Source of the DNA: SPDF01 sp963812085
GTDB lineage: Bacteria > Gemmatimonadota > Gemmatimonadetes > Gemmatimonadales > GWC2-71-9
Assembly (NCBI GenBank): GCA_963812085.1
Contig: CAWETL010000009.1
Span: 62,001 to 126,000 of the forward strand
DNA length: 64,000 bases
Direction: 5' to 3'
In this document: positions 1 to 8,417 of the stretch, piece after piece
How positions within the stretch are numbered: position 1 is the stretch's first letter
How the letters are laid out: each line of letters opens with the position of its first letter
The notes under the pieces: model-generated
What the model was told of the DNA's origin: nothing
What the model saw: the letters and a program-made list of their open reading frames with translations, nothing else
Database searches by the model: none
Program-made: the position numbers and the translations under genes

Positions 1-968
1 ACGTCGCTGGCGTATTCCCGCATGGTGTAGTTGACGCTGGCCGGCCGCGTGGAGCGTGAGCCGTCGTAGTCCACGCCGAGGCCGCCGCCCACGTCCACGT
101 GGGTCAGCTTGAACCCCATGGCGTGGATCTCGGCGTAATAGCGGCCGATTTCCTCGAGCCCCGCCTTCACGTGGCGGATGTCGGTGATCTGGCTGCCCAG
201 GTGGAAATGGACCAGCCGGAGCAGGTCCTTCCGCCCGAGGCGGTCCAGCCGGTTGAGGAGCCGCATCAGCTCCACCGCGCTCAGGCCGAATTTCGACTTT
301 TCGCCCCCGCTCTTGGCCCAGCGTCCCGAGCCTTCGGTGGCGAGCTTGATCCGCACGCCGAGGGTCGGGGTGACGCCCATTTCGTCGGCCACGGAAAGCA
401 GCAGGTCGAGCTCGTGCAGCTGCTCGACGACGATGAACACCTGGTGACCGAGCCGCTGGCCCATCATGGCCAGCCGCATGAACTCCTCGTCCTTGTATCC
501 GTTGCAGACGATCAGGTGGTGGGTGCTCTCGTGCAGCCCGAGCACCGCCTGCAGTTCCGGCTTGCTCCCGCACTCGAGCCCGACGCCGTGCGGTGCGCCG
601 AACTCCACGATCTCCTGCACCACGTGCCGCTGCTGGTTGACCTTGATCGGGTAGACCGTCGTGTACGTGCCGGTGTAGCCGAACTCCGCGATCGCCTTGT
701 CGAACACCTCGGCGAGCTGGGTGATCCGGGCGCGGAGGATGTCCGAAAACCGGAGCAGGAGGGGCAGGCCCACGCCCTGCGCCTGCAGGTCCATCGCGAG
801 CTGGTAGAGGTCGAGCCCGCGCGCGGGGTCGCCGTCGGCGTGCACCGTGACGTGACCCTCCGCGTTGGTGCGGAAAAAGCCCAGGCCCCAGCCCGGCATG
901 TTGTACAGCTTCTCGGCGTCCTTCGGGGTCCAGGTCGCCGGAGCGGCGGGCGGCGTGACGGTCGTGAT
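1..968 (-). CDS. speA: Biosynthetic arginine decarboxylase, N-terminal part (window edge)
   Basis: PLP-dependent decarboxylation of arginine to agmatine, first step of the route completed by aguA and aguB at 39.9-41.9 kb. The reverse strand reads without interruption into the SpeA family: YPIKVNQ carries the PLP lysine, followed by GLECGSKPEL, IVCNGYKDEE, GGEKSKFGL, LVHFHLGSQ and DVGGGLGVDYDG. About 320 codons are present; the C-terminal half lies beyond base 1. The start is unclear. The frame opens after a TGA at 998-996 and holds no ATG, GTG or TTG before the conserved region. An AGGAG at 980-976 precedes an ATC at 968-966 by 7 nt, and the first ATG (899-897) lies at the beginning of the family homology. 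I give the ATC position as the most likely initiation point, but a sequence error or the internal ATG is possible. Confidence 0.9.
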   Translation of the reverse strand, partial: MTTVTPPAAPATWTPKDAEKLYNMPGWGLGFFRTNAEGHVTVHADGDPARGLDLYQLAMDLQAQGVGLPLLLRFSDILRARITQLAEVFDKAIAEFGYTGTYTTVYPIKVNQQRHVVQEIVEFGAPHGVGLECGSKPELQAVLGLHESTHHLIVCNGYKDEEFMRLAMMGQRLGHQVFIVVEQLHELDLLLSVADEMGVTPTLGVRIKLATEGSGRWAKSGGEKSKFGLSAVELMRLLNRLDRLGRKDLLRLVHFHLGSQITDIRHVKAGLEEIGRYYAEIHAMGFKLTHVDVGGGLGVDYDGSRSTRPASVNYTMREYASD

Positions 969-1059
969 CGGAGTGCTCCTGCTGAGGATTCGGACTCAAT
1001 ATTAGCGCCACGGCGCCCGTGCCGCCAAATTCCGGCACGACCTTTCCCGGGAAGCTGTC

Positions 1060-2181
1060 ATGCAATGGTCATATCGCGTCGGGCGGATCGCCGGCACCGA
1101 CATCAAGATCCACGTCACCTTCTTCCTCCTCGTCGCCTGGTACGCCTGGTCCGCGTACGGGGAGGGCGGGAGCGGGGCCGCGCTGACCAGCGTGGTGTTC
1201 CTGCTCGCGCTCTTCTCCTGCGTGCTGCTGCACGAGTTCGGGCACATCCTGATGGCCGGCCGCTTCGGCGTGAAGACCCCCGACGTGCTCCTCCTCCCCA
1301 TCGGCGGGCTCGCGCGCCTCGAGCGGATGCCGGAGGAGCCCCGGCAGGAACTCCTGATCGCCATCGCCGGCCCGCTCGTCACGCTCGGCATCGCGGCCGC
1401 CCTGTTCGCCGTGCTGCGCCTCGCAGGCGCCCCGCTCGACGCCGACCAGCTGGCGCCCGGGCAGCCCGGGCTCGCCCAGAAGATCATGTGGGTCAACGTG
1501 GCCCTGCTCCTCTTCAACCTGCTGCCGGTCTTCCCGATGGACGGCGGCCGCGTGCTGCGGGCGCTCCTCGCGATGCGGCTGGGGCTCGTCCGCGCCACGC
1601 GGATCGCCGCGCGCGTCGGCCAGGCCGGTGCCCTGCTGCTCGGCCTCTGGGGCCTCGGGTTCTTTGCCGGCTGGGGGCTCTCGCCGAGCGTCGTGCTCGT
1701 CCTGATCGCCGTGTTCGTCTACCTCGCCGCCGGCGGGGAGGCCGCCGCCGTCGAGACCCGCGCCGCCGGCCACGGGCTCACGGTGCATGAAATGATGATC
1801 ACCCGTTTCGTGACGCTGCCGGTGCACGCCACGCTGCAGGACGCGGTGGACGCGCTCCTGGCCGGGGAGCAGCGGGAGTTCCCGATCGTGGACAACTGGG
1901 GGCACCTCGAGGGACTGCTCACGCGGGACGGGCTGATCCGGGGGCTGGCCGGGCGCGGAGCCGGCGCCTCGGTGGAGACGGCGATGACGCGCGGCGTCAC
2001 ACCGCTGGCGGTGACGGTGCCCTTTGCCGAGGCGCTCGAGCGGCTGGGAGGGAGCGGACTCCCCGCCCTGCCGGTGGTCGACGAGGGCGGCGCGCTCGTC
2101 GGCCTCCTGACCCGCGACAACCTCTCCGACATCCTGCTCGTCCGCCGCGCCGGCGACGGCGTGCCGATCCGGCGCGCCTAG
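1060..2181 (+). CDS. M50 site-2-type metalloprotease with C-terminal CBS pair
   Basis: Intramembrane zinc metalloprotease of the S2P/SpoIVFB-like group (373 aa). The zinc motif HEFGH is at residues 58-62 and the second motif, N153 followed by PMDGGR (159-164), completes the site. Hydrophobic segments lie around 18-32, 44-58, 97-120, 143-160 and 185-225. Residues from about 236 form two CBS domains, which usually sense adenine nucleotides and regulate activity. The family cleaves membrane-anchored anti-sigma factors or signal peptides; the substrate here is unknown. The ATG at 1060 follows a GGGAAG at 9-nt spacing. It is divergent from speA, and its TAG stop shares the palindrome CTAG (2178-2181) with the convergent gene. 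Confidence 0.92.
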   Translation: MQWSYRVGRIAGTDIKIHVTFFLLVAWYAWSAYGEGGSGAALTSVVFLLALFSCVLLHEFGHILMAGRFGVKTPDVLLLPIGGLARLERMPEEPRQELLIAIAGPLVTLGIAAALFAVLRLAGAPLDADQLAPGQPGLAQKIMWVNVALLLFNLLPVFPMDGGRVLRALLAMRLGLVRATRIAARVGQAGALLLGLWGLGFFAGWGLSPSVVLVLIAVFVYLAAGGEAAAVETRAAGHGLTVHEMMITRFVTLPVHATLQDAVDALLAGEQREFPIVDNWGHLEGLLTRDGLIRGLAGRGAGASVETAMTRGVTPLAVTVPFAEALERLGGSGLPALPVVDEGGALVGLLTRDNLSDILLVRRAGDGVPIRRA

Positions 2182-2588
2182 GCCGGGGGAAACTCCGAGA
2201 GGAAGCCCTCGGGGCCGCGCTGCGGACGCGCGTAGTACCACCAGTTGGCGCCCGGTTCCCAGCCTTCCTCCTCGGCCACGATTGCGCCCCAGAGGCACCG
2301 TGCCACCGGCGTGGTCGCCGCCCGCATCCGGGCGTCGATGGCCTCGAGCCGCTCCTCGACGGCGGCGGCCTGCGTCGGCGTCACGCGCGCCAGGGCCTGC
2401 GCCAGCAGCTGCCGGCCGTCGAGGTCGTTGAGGTACTCCTCGTACCCCCTCTCATACCCCGACTCCACCGCCGCCACCGTCCGCTCCCACCCGTCCAGCA
2501 GCACGTCGAGCCCGCCCTGCACCACCTGATCGGAAGCGCCCTCCCCGCGCAGGTACTCGCCGAGCCCGCCGGCATCGCGCGCGTTCAT
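2178..2588 (-). CDS. Hypothetical protein, 136 aa
   Basis: Not recognised as a named family. The product is soluble, acidic, predicted mostly helical and has no signal peptide or membrane segment. Its C-terminal half has an aromatic motif (ANWWYYARPQRG) near residue 118. The ATG at 2588 overlaps the TGA of the upstream M1 peptidase gene by 4 nt (ATGA), so translation is probably coupled and the two are co-transcribed. The N-terminal half (YLRGEGASDQVVQGGLD) and the periodic helices would suit a small partner of the peptidase, but this is only inferred from the overlap. Its stop overlaps that of the M50 gene tail to tail. Confidence 0.72.
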   Translation of the reverse strand: MNARDAGGLGEYLRGEGASDQVVQGGLDVLLDGWERTVAAVESGYERGYEEYLNDLDGRQLLAQALARVTPTQAAAVEERLEAIDARMRAATTPVARCLWGAIVAEEEGWEPGANWWYYARPQRGPEGFLSEFPPA

Positions 2589-4483
2589 CGCGGAAAGACG
2601 TTGTTGGCCCGGTCCACGTCGGGGAGCGCGCGCCGGGGATCGATCTCTGCGCGCTTCACCCCCAGCCGGCCGCGTACCTGGTAGCTGAAGTGCGGCCCGA
2701 GGTTCCACATTTCCACCGGCAGCCGGACCACCCCGGTCGATCCATCGACATAAGTCAGCCGAAGCTCGGCGGGCATGACCATCGTGCCGAGGCTCGAGAG
2801 GTGCACGGCCGTCGTGCCGTCGCGGCCGGCCACGATGGAATCCACCGACTGGTCGAGTTGGGTCGTGGTGAGCACCCATTCGCGCCAGAACCAGTCGAGG
2901 TCCATCCCCGAGGCGTCGCGCATGAGCCGGAAGAAGTCGGCCGGGGCCGGGTGCCGGAACGCCCAGGCGCTCAGGTACTGGCGAAAGGCCGCGTCGAACC
3001 GCTCGGGCCCGAGCACCTCGTAGCGCAGGAGCTGCAGCATCAGCGCCGGCTTCTGGTAGCCGCCCCAGAAGAGATCGGTCACTTCCACCGGCGGGAGGAT
3101 GAGCGGCTGCTCCGAGCCCGGCACGGCGTGCTGCTTGTAGAGGTGGAGCGGATGGACCTCGATCGAATCGCCGTAGGGTGTGCCCTTGAAGTAGCGCGCG
3201 GCATTGCCCAGGTCGATGAAGGTGTTGAAGCCTTCGTCCATCCACGGATACAGCCGCTCGTTGGAGCCGACGATCATCGGCACCCACTGGTGGCCGAGTT
3301 CGTGGGCGAGCACCCAGCCGACGTCCTCCCGGGTCGGCCCGGCAGGATCGAAGGTGATCATCGGGTATTCCATCCCCTCGATCGGCCCCTCGACGCTGGT
3401 GAACTGCGGCCAGGGATAGCGGTACCATTGGGTGCTGTAGTACTGCAGGGCCTGGTGGGTCATCCGGTTGGACTCGGCCCAGAGCGTGGCCGAGGGGCGG
3501 TAGAAGGTCTGGATCAGTACCCCGTCCCACCCGCTGGCATCCCACTGGAAGTCGGGGCTGGCAGCAAAGGCGAAGTCGCGCACGCTGTCGGCGGAGAAGC
3601 GCCAGGTACGTGTGTTGGCCGCCGGGGGCCCGTTTCCCGCCGGGTGCCTCGCCTCATTCTTCGTGATGATCGCGACCGGGTCCGTGGAAGTCAGGGCACG
3701 GGACAGCCGATCCCGCTGGGCCGCCGTAAGCACCTCCTCGGGATTGCCGAGCCGGCCGGTGGCCGCCACCACGAACGGGGCCGGCACGGTGATCGCCACG
3801 TCGAAGCGGCCATACTCCAGGTAGAATTCGCCGGCCCCGATATACGGCTCGTGATTCCAGCCGCGCAGGTCATCGTACACCGCCATGCGGGGGTACCACT
3901 GCCCCAGCTCGTACAAATCTCCGTCGTGCCCCATGCGGCCGCCGCCGAACGCCGGCACCTTGAATCGCCAGGTGATCTCGATCTCGGTAGTGGCGCCGGC
4001 CGCCAGCGGCGCCGGCAGGTCGATCCGCATGGTCGTGCCAAAGACCACCGGCCGCATCGGCCGGCCGCCGACCGACACTGAATCGAGCGTCAGCCCGCCC
4101 GCAAAGCCCTGGCAGGAAAAATCGAAGACGGAGCCGAGAAAGACGAGCGGGGGCTGGTCGAGCTGGGAGGTCACGCTCCCGGGGGCGCACATGTTCTGTT
4201 CGACGTACAACCAGAGATAGGGAAGCGCGTCCGGCGAGCGGTTGCGGTAGGTGATGACCTCGTGGCCGCGGAGTTCGTTGGCGGCGGGGTCGAGCGTGGC
4301 CTCGATCCGGTAGTCGGCCTGCTGCTGCCAGTAGCCGGCGCCGGGCCGTCCGCTCCCGGCCCGGACGCTGTTGGGCCCGGGCAACTCCAGCGGGCGGAAG
4401 GGGGAGAGCTGCCATCCCTGCGCGGCGAGCCCGCCGGCGGACAGGACCAGGAAGAGTACGGAATTGACGAGGTGGCGTCGCAC
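2585..4483 (-). CDS. Exported M1-family zinc aminopeptidase
   Basis: Zinc peptidase of the M1 (gluzincin) family, 632 aa, probably periplasmic or cell-surface. A signal peptide covers residues 1-22 (basic RRH, hydrophobic core LVNSVLFLVLSAGG, cleavage after LAA/Q). An N-terminal beta domain precedes the catalytic domain, with GMEYP at 370-374 (the GxMEN exopeptidase motif variant), HELGH at 394-398 and the third zinc ligand E417 in DEGFN. The GTG at 4483 is chosen because GGGAG lies 7 nt upstream and it places the signal peptide at the N terminus. The family removes N-terminal residues from peptides, consistent with the many exported peptidases in this window. It is the first gene of a two-gene unit with the 136-aa protein and divergent from the cupredoxin lipoprotein. 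Confidence 0.9.
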   Translation of the reverse strand: MRRHLVNSVLFLVLSAGGLAAQGWQLSPFRPLELPGPNSVRAGSGRPGAGYWQQQADYRIEATLDPAANELRGHEVITYRNRSPDALPYLWLYVEQNMCAPGSVTSQLDQPPLVFLGSVFDFSCQGFAGGLTLDSVSVGGRPMRPVVFGTTMRIDLPAPLAAGATTEIEITWRFKVPAFGGGRMGHDGDLYELGQWYPRMAVYDDLRGWNHEPYIGAGEFYLEYGRFDVAITVPAPFVVAATGRLGNPEEVLTAAQRDRLSRALTSTDPVAIITKNEARHPAGNGPPAANTRTWRFSADSVRDFAFAASPDFQWDASGWDGVLIQTFYRPSATLWAESNRMTHQALQYYSTQWYRYPWPQFTSVEGPIEGMEYPMITFDPAGPTREDVGWVLAHELGHQWVPMIVGSNERLYPWMDEGFNTFIDLGNAARYFKGTPYGDSIEVHPLHLYKQHAVPGSEQPLILPPVEVTDLFWGGYQKPALMLQLLRYEVLGPERFDAAFRQYLSAWAFRHPAPADFFRLMRDASGMDLDWFWREWVLTTTQLDQSVDSIVAGRDGTTAVHLSSLGTMVMPAELRLTYVDGSTGVVRLPVEMWNLGPHFSYQVRGRLGVKRAEIDPRRALPDVDRANNVFPR

Positions 4484-4612
4484 GTGGTATCTCCCAGCAG
4501 CGGGGTCCGTCGAAACATACGGCTGGCCGGCCCCGTCAGTAAGCGGCCCACGGCCCCGGCGCGTCGGTCGCCCGCCCCCTTGCCACCCTTTCCACCTGGA
4601 GATTTCCGAACG

Positions 4613-5467
4613 ATGCGTCACGCCCACCTGCTCCTCGCCACGATGGTCGCGCTGGCCTGCGCCAAGGAAAAGGCCCCCGCCGGCTCCGCAACCACGACGA
4701 CCGCCACCACCGCGGTCGCGCCGCAACAGGTGACCATCACCGCCACGGATTACGGCTACCAGTTGCCCTCGGCCCCGATCCACGCCGGCCTCACGACCAT
4801 CACCCTGGCGAATTCGGGCAAGGAACTGCACCAGATTCAGTTCGCGAGGCTCACCGGGGGCAAGACGGTGGCGGACTTCGGCGAGGCGCTCAAGGCCGGC
4901 GGCCCGCCGCCGTCGTGGGCCCTCATCCAGGGCGGCCCGAACGGCGCGCTCCCCGGCAGCCAGTCGGAGGCCACGCTCGAGCTCGAGGCCGGTCAATATG
5001 TGCTGTACTGCCGGATTCCGTCGCCGGACGGCACCGCGCACGTCGCGAAGGGGATGATCCTCGGGATGGAGGTCCTGCCCGACAGCGCACCGTCCGCCTC
5101 GCTCCCGCCGGGCGACATCCAGATGGCCCTGGCGGACTACAGCTTCACGATGTCCCAGGCCATCACCGCTGGCAAGCACGAGTTCTCGGTCACCAACACG
5201 GCCACCCAGCCGCACGAGGTCGTCGTCGTTCGGCTCGCCCCCGGCGCCACCATGGAACCGTGGGGCGCCTGGCTCACGGGCGGCATGAAGGGCCCGCCTC
5301 CCGGCACGCCGTTCGCCGGCATCACTGACATCGCGCCCGGCGCGGTGCAGAACTTCACCGCCGAGTTCACCCCGGGCACCTACGGGCTCATCTGCTTCGT
5401 CCCCGACGCCGGCGACGGCAAGCCGCACGTGCTGCACGGCATGTCGGTGACCTTCACGGTGTCGTGA
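4613..5467 (+). CDS. Lipoprotein with two cupredoxin-like domains
   Basis: Predicted lipoprotein of 284 aa with lipobox VALAC (C16) and a Thr/Ala-rich linker to about residue 38. Two homologous beta domains follow, about 39-155 and 166-284. Each keeps a set that looks like type-1 copper ligands: H73, C133, H143, M148 in the first and H201, C261, H272, M277 in the second. Both have the H-x4-M spacing known from plastocyanin, but the Cys-His gap (9-10 residues) is longer than in classical blue-copper proteins. Function may be electron transfer or copper handling at the outer or cytoplasmic membrane; this is inferred from fold and ligands. ATG 4613 has GGAG 11 nt upstream. The next gene begins directly after its TGA. 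Confidence 0.75.
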   Translation: MRHAHLLLATMVALACAKEKAPAGSATTTTATTAVAPQQVTITATDYGYQLPSAPIHAGLTTITLANSGKELHQIQFARLTGGKTVADFGEALKAGGPPPSWALIQGGPNGALPGSQSEATLELEAGQYVLYCRIPSPDGTAHVAKGMILGMEVLPDSAPSASLPPGDIQMALADYSFTMSQAITAGKHEFSVTNTATQPHEVVVVRLAPGATMEPWGAWLTGGMKGPPPGTPFAGITDIAPGAVQNFTAEFTPGTYGLICFVPDAGDGKPHVLHGMSVTFTVS

Positions 5468-6392
5468 GTGGATGAAACGCTGACGCTGGGCTCGGCCGGA
5501 AGCGTCGCCGTCACGGGCGCGTCCGGCCTGCTCGGCTCCGCCCTGCTTCCCGCCCTCAGGGCGGCGGGGTGGAACCCGCGCGCGCTGGTCCGGCGCGCGG
5601 CCCGCCCGGGCGAGGTCGAGTGGGACCCCGCGGCGGGTACGCTGGATCTTGCTGGCGCTGGAAGGGGTGGACGCGGCGGTCCACCTGGCGGGTGAAAGCG
5701 TGGCGGCCGGCCGCTGGACCGCCGAAGCCAAGCGGCGCATCCGGGACAGCCGGATCCTGGGCACCCGCCTCCTCGCGGAGTCGCTGGCGCGCCTGCGGCG
5801 GCCTCCCCGCGTGCTGGTGGCCGCCTCGGCCATCGGCATCTACGGCGACCGGGGCGACACCCCGCTCGACGAGACGAGCGCTCTCGGCGCCGATTTCCTC
5901 GCGAGCGTCGGCAAGGAATGGGAGGCCGCCGCCCAACCCGCCTCCGACGCCGGCATCCGGGTCGTCCAGCTGCGCTTCGGGATCATCCTCGCCACGGAGG
6001 GCGGCGCGCTGGAGCGGATGCTGACCCCCTTCAAGCTGGGCGTCGGCGGCCCGCTCGGGAGCGGCCGCCAGTGGATGAGCTGGATCGCCATCGACGACGC
6101 CGTCGGCGCGGTCCTCGAGGCGCTCACCAACGAGGCGGCCCGCGGACCCATCAACGCCGTGGCGCCGGAGCCGGTCCGCAACGCGGAGTTCGCCGCGCGC
6201 CTCGGCGAGGCCCTCCACCGGCCTTCCGTCCTCCCTGCCCCCGCCTTCGCGCTCCGCGCGCTGTTCGGGGAAATGGCGGACGGCGCCCTCCTCGCCAGCC
6301 AGCGGGTCGTTCCCGCGCGGCTCACCGCGCTGGGCTATCGCTTCAAGTACCCCACCCTGCCGGAGGCGCTCGAGGCCATCCTCGGTCGCTGA
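5468..6392 (+). CDS. TIGR01777/YfcH-type NAD(P)-dependent epimerase, frameshifted
   Basis: SDR-superfamily sugar-epimerase-like protein. The nucleotide-binding motif VTGASGLLGSAL is near residue 16, followed by RWTAEAKRRI, SRILGTRLL, ASAIGIYGD, LRFGIIL and MSWIAIDD, all typical of TIGR01777 proteins. The reading frame breaks near 5648-5650. The first part (5468-5695) reaches EWDPAAGTLDL and the second frame resumes with LALEGVDAAVHLAGES. Removing one T in the CTTG at about 5649 joins them into an uninterrupted 307-aa protein of normal family length. The start is GTG 5468, immediately after the previous stop. The molecular role of the family is poorly defined. A sequencing error is more likely than a pseudogene because everything downstream is intact. 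Confidence 0.8.
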
Positions 6393-6401
6393 GCCCGGTG
6401 G

Positions 6402-6407
6402 TATCTT
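6402..6407 (+). promoter_or_regulatory. -10-like hexamer of queC
   Basis: TATCTT lies 6 nt before the queC ATG, and no Shine-Dalgarno site is present. Transcription would begin at or next to the start codon, giving a leaderless mRNA. No convincing -35 is seen. Confidence 0.35.
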
Positions 6408-6413
6408 TGCCGG

Positions 6414-7106
6414 ATGCCAGCCGCGCCGGCGGTGGTCCTCCTCAGCGGGGGCCTCGACTCCGCCACGACCCTCGCCATCGCCCGGAGCGAGGGCTTTGCC
6501 CCGTACGCCCTCAGCTTTCGCTACGGGCAGCGCCACGCGCTGGAGCTCGCCTCCGCCGCCGCGGTGGCGCGGGCGCTGGGCGCCGTCGAGCACCGGATCG
6601 TGGACATCGACCTCCGGAGCTTCGGCGCCTCCGCGCTCACCTCCGACATCGCCGTCCCCAAGGACCGCACCGAGGCCGACCTGGCCACGGGCATTCCGGT
6701 CACCTACGTCCCCGCGCGCAACACCATCTTCCTCTCCTTTGCCCTCGGCTGGGCGGAGGTGCTGGGGTCCGCGGATATCTTCCTCGGGGTCAACGCGGTG
6801 GACTACAGCGGCTACCCCGACTGCCGGCCCGAGTTCGTGGCCGCATTCGAGCGGATGGCCAACCTGGCCACTCGCGCCGCAGTGGAGGGACGCCGGCTCC
6901 GGATCCACGCGCCGCTCATCGCGATGGGCAAGAGCGCCATCATCTCCCGCGGGCTCGAGCTGGGCGTGGACTACGGCCTCACGCTGAGCTGCTACGATCC
7001 CGCGACCGACGGCGCGGCGTGCGGCCGCTGCGACGCCTGTCAGCTCCGGCTTCGGGGCTTCCGCGATCTCGGCCGGGTCGATCCCGCCAGGTACCGGGCG
7101 CCATGA
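6414..7106 (+). CDS. queC: 7-cyano-7-deazaguanine synthase
   Basis: Cytosolic ATP-dependent conversion of 7-carboxy-7-deazaguanine and ammonia to preQ0, a precursor of queuosine and of some DNA deazapurine modifications. The 230-aa protein has the PP-loop SGGLDS at 11-16. The zinc site is C193, C203, C206 and C209 (CYDP...CGRCDAC). FLGVNAVDYSGYPDCRPEF matches the substrate-binding region. The length is normal for the family. Translation starts at ATG 6414 with no ribosome-binding site. The TGA overlaps the queE start by 4 nt, so the two enzymes of consecutive steps are translationally coupled. queD, queF and tgt are not in the window. Confidence 0.95.
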   Translation: MPAAPAVVLLSGGLDSATTLAIARSEGFAPYALSFRYGQRHALELASAAAVARALGAVEHRIVDIDLRSFGASALTSDIAVPKDRTEADLATGIPVTYVPARNTIFLSFALGWAEVLGSADIFLGVNAVDYSGYPDCRPEFVAAFERMANLATRAAVEGRRLRIHAPLIAMGKSAIISRGLELGVDYGLTLSCYDPATDGAACGRCDACQLRLRGFRDLGRVDPARYRAP

Positions 7107-7741
7107 GTTACGCCGTCAAGGAGATCTTCTACACCCTGCAGGGCGAAGGGGCGCACGCCGGCCGGCCGGCGGTCTTCTGCCGGTTCGCGGGCTGCAACCT
7201 GTGGAGCGGGCGGGAGGCCGATCGCGAAGCGGCGGTCTGCACCTTCTGCGACACCGATTTCATCGGGACGGACGGCCCCGGAGGCGGCAAGTTCGCCACC
7301 GCGGAGGCGCTGGCCGCCGCGGTCAGCGCGGCCTGGCCCGCAGATGCCGTCGGGGGTGTGCCCTACGTGGTCTGCACCGGCGGCGAGCCCCTGCTCCAGC
7401 TCGACGATGCGGCGGTCCGGTCGCTGCACGCCGCGGGGTTCGAGGTGGCGGTGGAGACCAACGGCACCCAGGCCGCCCCGGCGGGCCTCGACTGGGTCTG
7501 CGTCAGCCCGAAAGCGGACGCGCCCCTTCGGCTCACCAGCGGCGACGAGCTCAAGCTCGTCTTCCCGCAAGCCGGGGTGGACCCGGAGCGCTTCCGGCAT
7601 CTCGGGTTCCGGCATCGCTATCTCCAGCCGATGGACGGCGACCGCCTCGGGGAAAACACCGCGGCCGCGGCGGCGTACTGCCTGGCGCACCCGGGCTGGC
7701 GGCTCAGCCTCCAGACCCACAAGTTGATCGGCCTACCCTGA
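7103..7741 (+). CDS. queE: 7-carboxy-7-deazaguanine synthase (radical SAM)
   Basis: Radical-SAM enzyme (212 aa) that rearranges 6-carboxytetrahydropterin to 7-carboxy-7-deazaguanine, the substrate of QueC. The iron-sulfur cysteines are C31, C46 and C49, giving CX14CX2C instead of the usual radical-SAM CX3CX2C. This spacing is the variant known in the clade containing Burkholderia QueE, in which a small insert replaces the normal loop. Other landmarks are TLQGEG near 11-16 for substrate and VCTGGEPLLQ for SAM. The ATG at 7103 overlaps the queC stop (ATGA). Confidence 0.95.
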   Translation: MSYAVKEIFYTLQGEGAHAGRPAVFCRFAGCNLWSGREADREAAVCTFCDTDFIGTDGPGGGKFATAEALAAAVSAAWPADAVGGVPYVVCTGGEPLLQLDDAAVRSLHAAGFEVAVETNGTQAAPAGLDWVCVSPKADAPLRLTSGDELKLVFPQAGVDPERFRHLGFRHRYLQPMDGDRLGENTAAAAAYCLAHPGWRLSLQTHKLIGLP

Positions 7742-7752
7742 CCCCCGGCGCC

Positions 7753-8349
7753 ATGCACGGCTACTCCGACCGCATCAATCACGCACTGGCCTTCGCGGCC
7801 AAGTACTACGGCGCCGCCACGGGGCCGGAGCGCACGATGGCCTACCTGGCCCACCCCGCCAACATCGCGATCATCCTCGCCCGCTACGGCTGCGAGGACC
7901 TGACCGTGGTGGCCGGCATCCTCCACCGGGTGCTCGAGGAGGCCGAGCCCGACGAGCGACCCCTGTTCGAATCGAAGGTCCTGGAGAAGTTCGGCCCGGT
8001 GGTCCTCGCCACCGCCGCCGAGGTGCTGGAGCCGCGGCATGACGCGCTGGGGCGGCTGCGCTCGTGGCGCGCCTGCAAGCGGGAGTTCCTGGTCCAGATC
8101 GCCGACGCCGAGCCGCGGGGCCTCGACATCTGCGCGGCAGACGAGATTCACAACTGCGGCGCCTCCATCCGGGTGGTGCGCCGCCTGGGCGCCGAGTATC
8201 TCCACGCCGACCCGGCGGCCTCCCCGACCGACACGCTCTGGTGGTACGGGTCCATCACCGAGCACCTGGCGTCGCGGCGGGAATGGCGGAACCGGGCCAT
8301 GCTCGATGAGCTCGTGGCGATGACCCACGAACTGGCGGCCCTGCTGTAG
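7753..8349 (+). CDS. HD-domain (RelA/SpoT hydrolase-like) protein with altered HD doublet
   Basis: A 198-aa, all-helical protein resembling the hydrolase domain of SpoT-type enzymes: H34 in YLAHPANIAIILA, then GILHRVLEE (54-62), then D130 in AADEIHN. In active members the second motif reads LHDV and its His-Asp pair binds manganese; here Asp is Arg59. The first His and last Asp of the metal site remain. It may be an inactive nucleotide-binding relative or use an altered metal site. Translation begins at ATG 7753, 11 nt after the queE stop, so it probably belongs to the same transcript. No substrate can be named. Confidence 0.8.
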   Translation: MHGYSDRINHALAFAAKYYGAATGPERTMAYLAHPANIAIILARYGCEDLTVVAGILHRVLEEAEPDERPLFESKVLEKFGPVVLATAAEVLEPRHDALGRLRSWRACKREFLVQIADAEPRGLDICAADEIHNCGASIRVVRRLGAEYLHADPAASPTDTLWWYGSITEHLASRREWRNRAMLDELVAMTHELAALL

Positions 8350-8382
8350 TTCGTCGCTCTTGTCGAGGCTCCGATCCACACG

Positions 8383-8412
8383 TTGGCGGCCACGGCCGTC
8401 CTCCGGTATTAT
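8383..8412 (+). promoter_or_regulatory. Predicted promoter of the diguanylate cyclase gene
   Basis: TTGGCG (8383-8388), 18-bp spacer and TATTAT (8407-8412). The -10 ends 5 nt before the ATG at 8418 and there is no ribosome-binding site, so the transcript is probably leaderless. Confidence 0.4.
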
Positions 8413-8417
8413 TGGCC

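Noticed and set aside
99..1790. Long plus-strand ORF across speA and the M50 gene
   Set aside because: Arg/Pro-rich shadow; the minus strand gives clear SpeA and the other plus frame gives the M50 protein.
2690..4081. Long plus-strand ORF opposite the M1 peptidase
   Set aside because: Composition is that of a GC-rich antisense frame; the minus strand has zinc motif and signal peptide.
5468..6392. Programmed +1 frameshift in the YfcH gene
   Set aside because: No slippery sequence or stimulatory structure is apparent, and similar single-base breaks occur elsewhere in the window.
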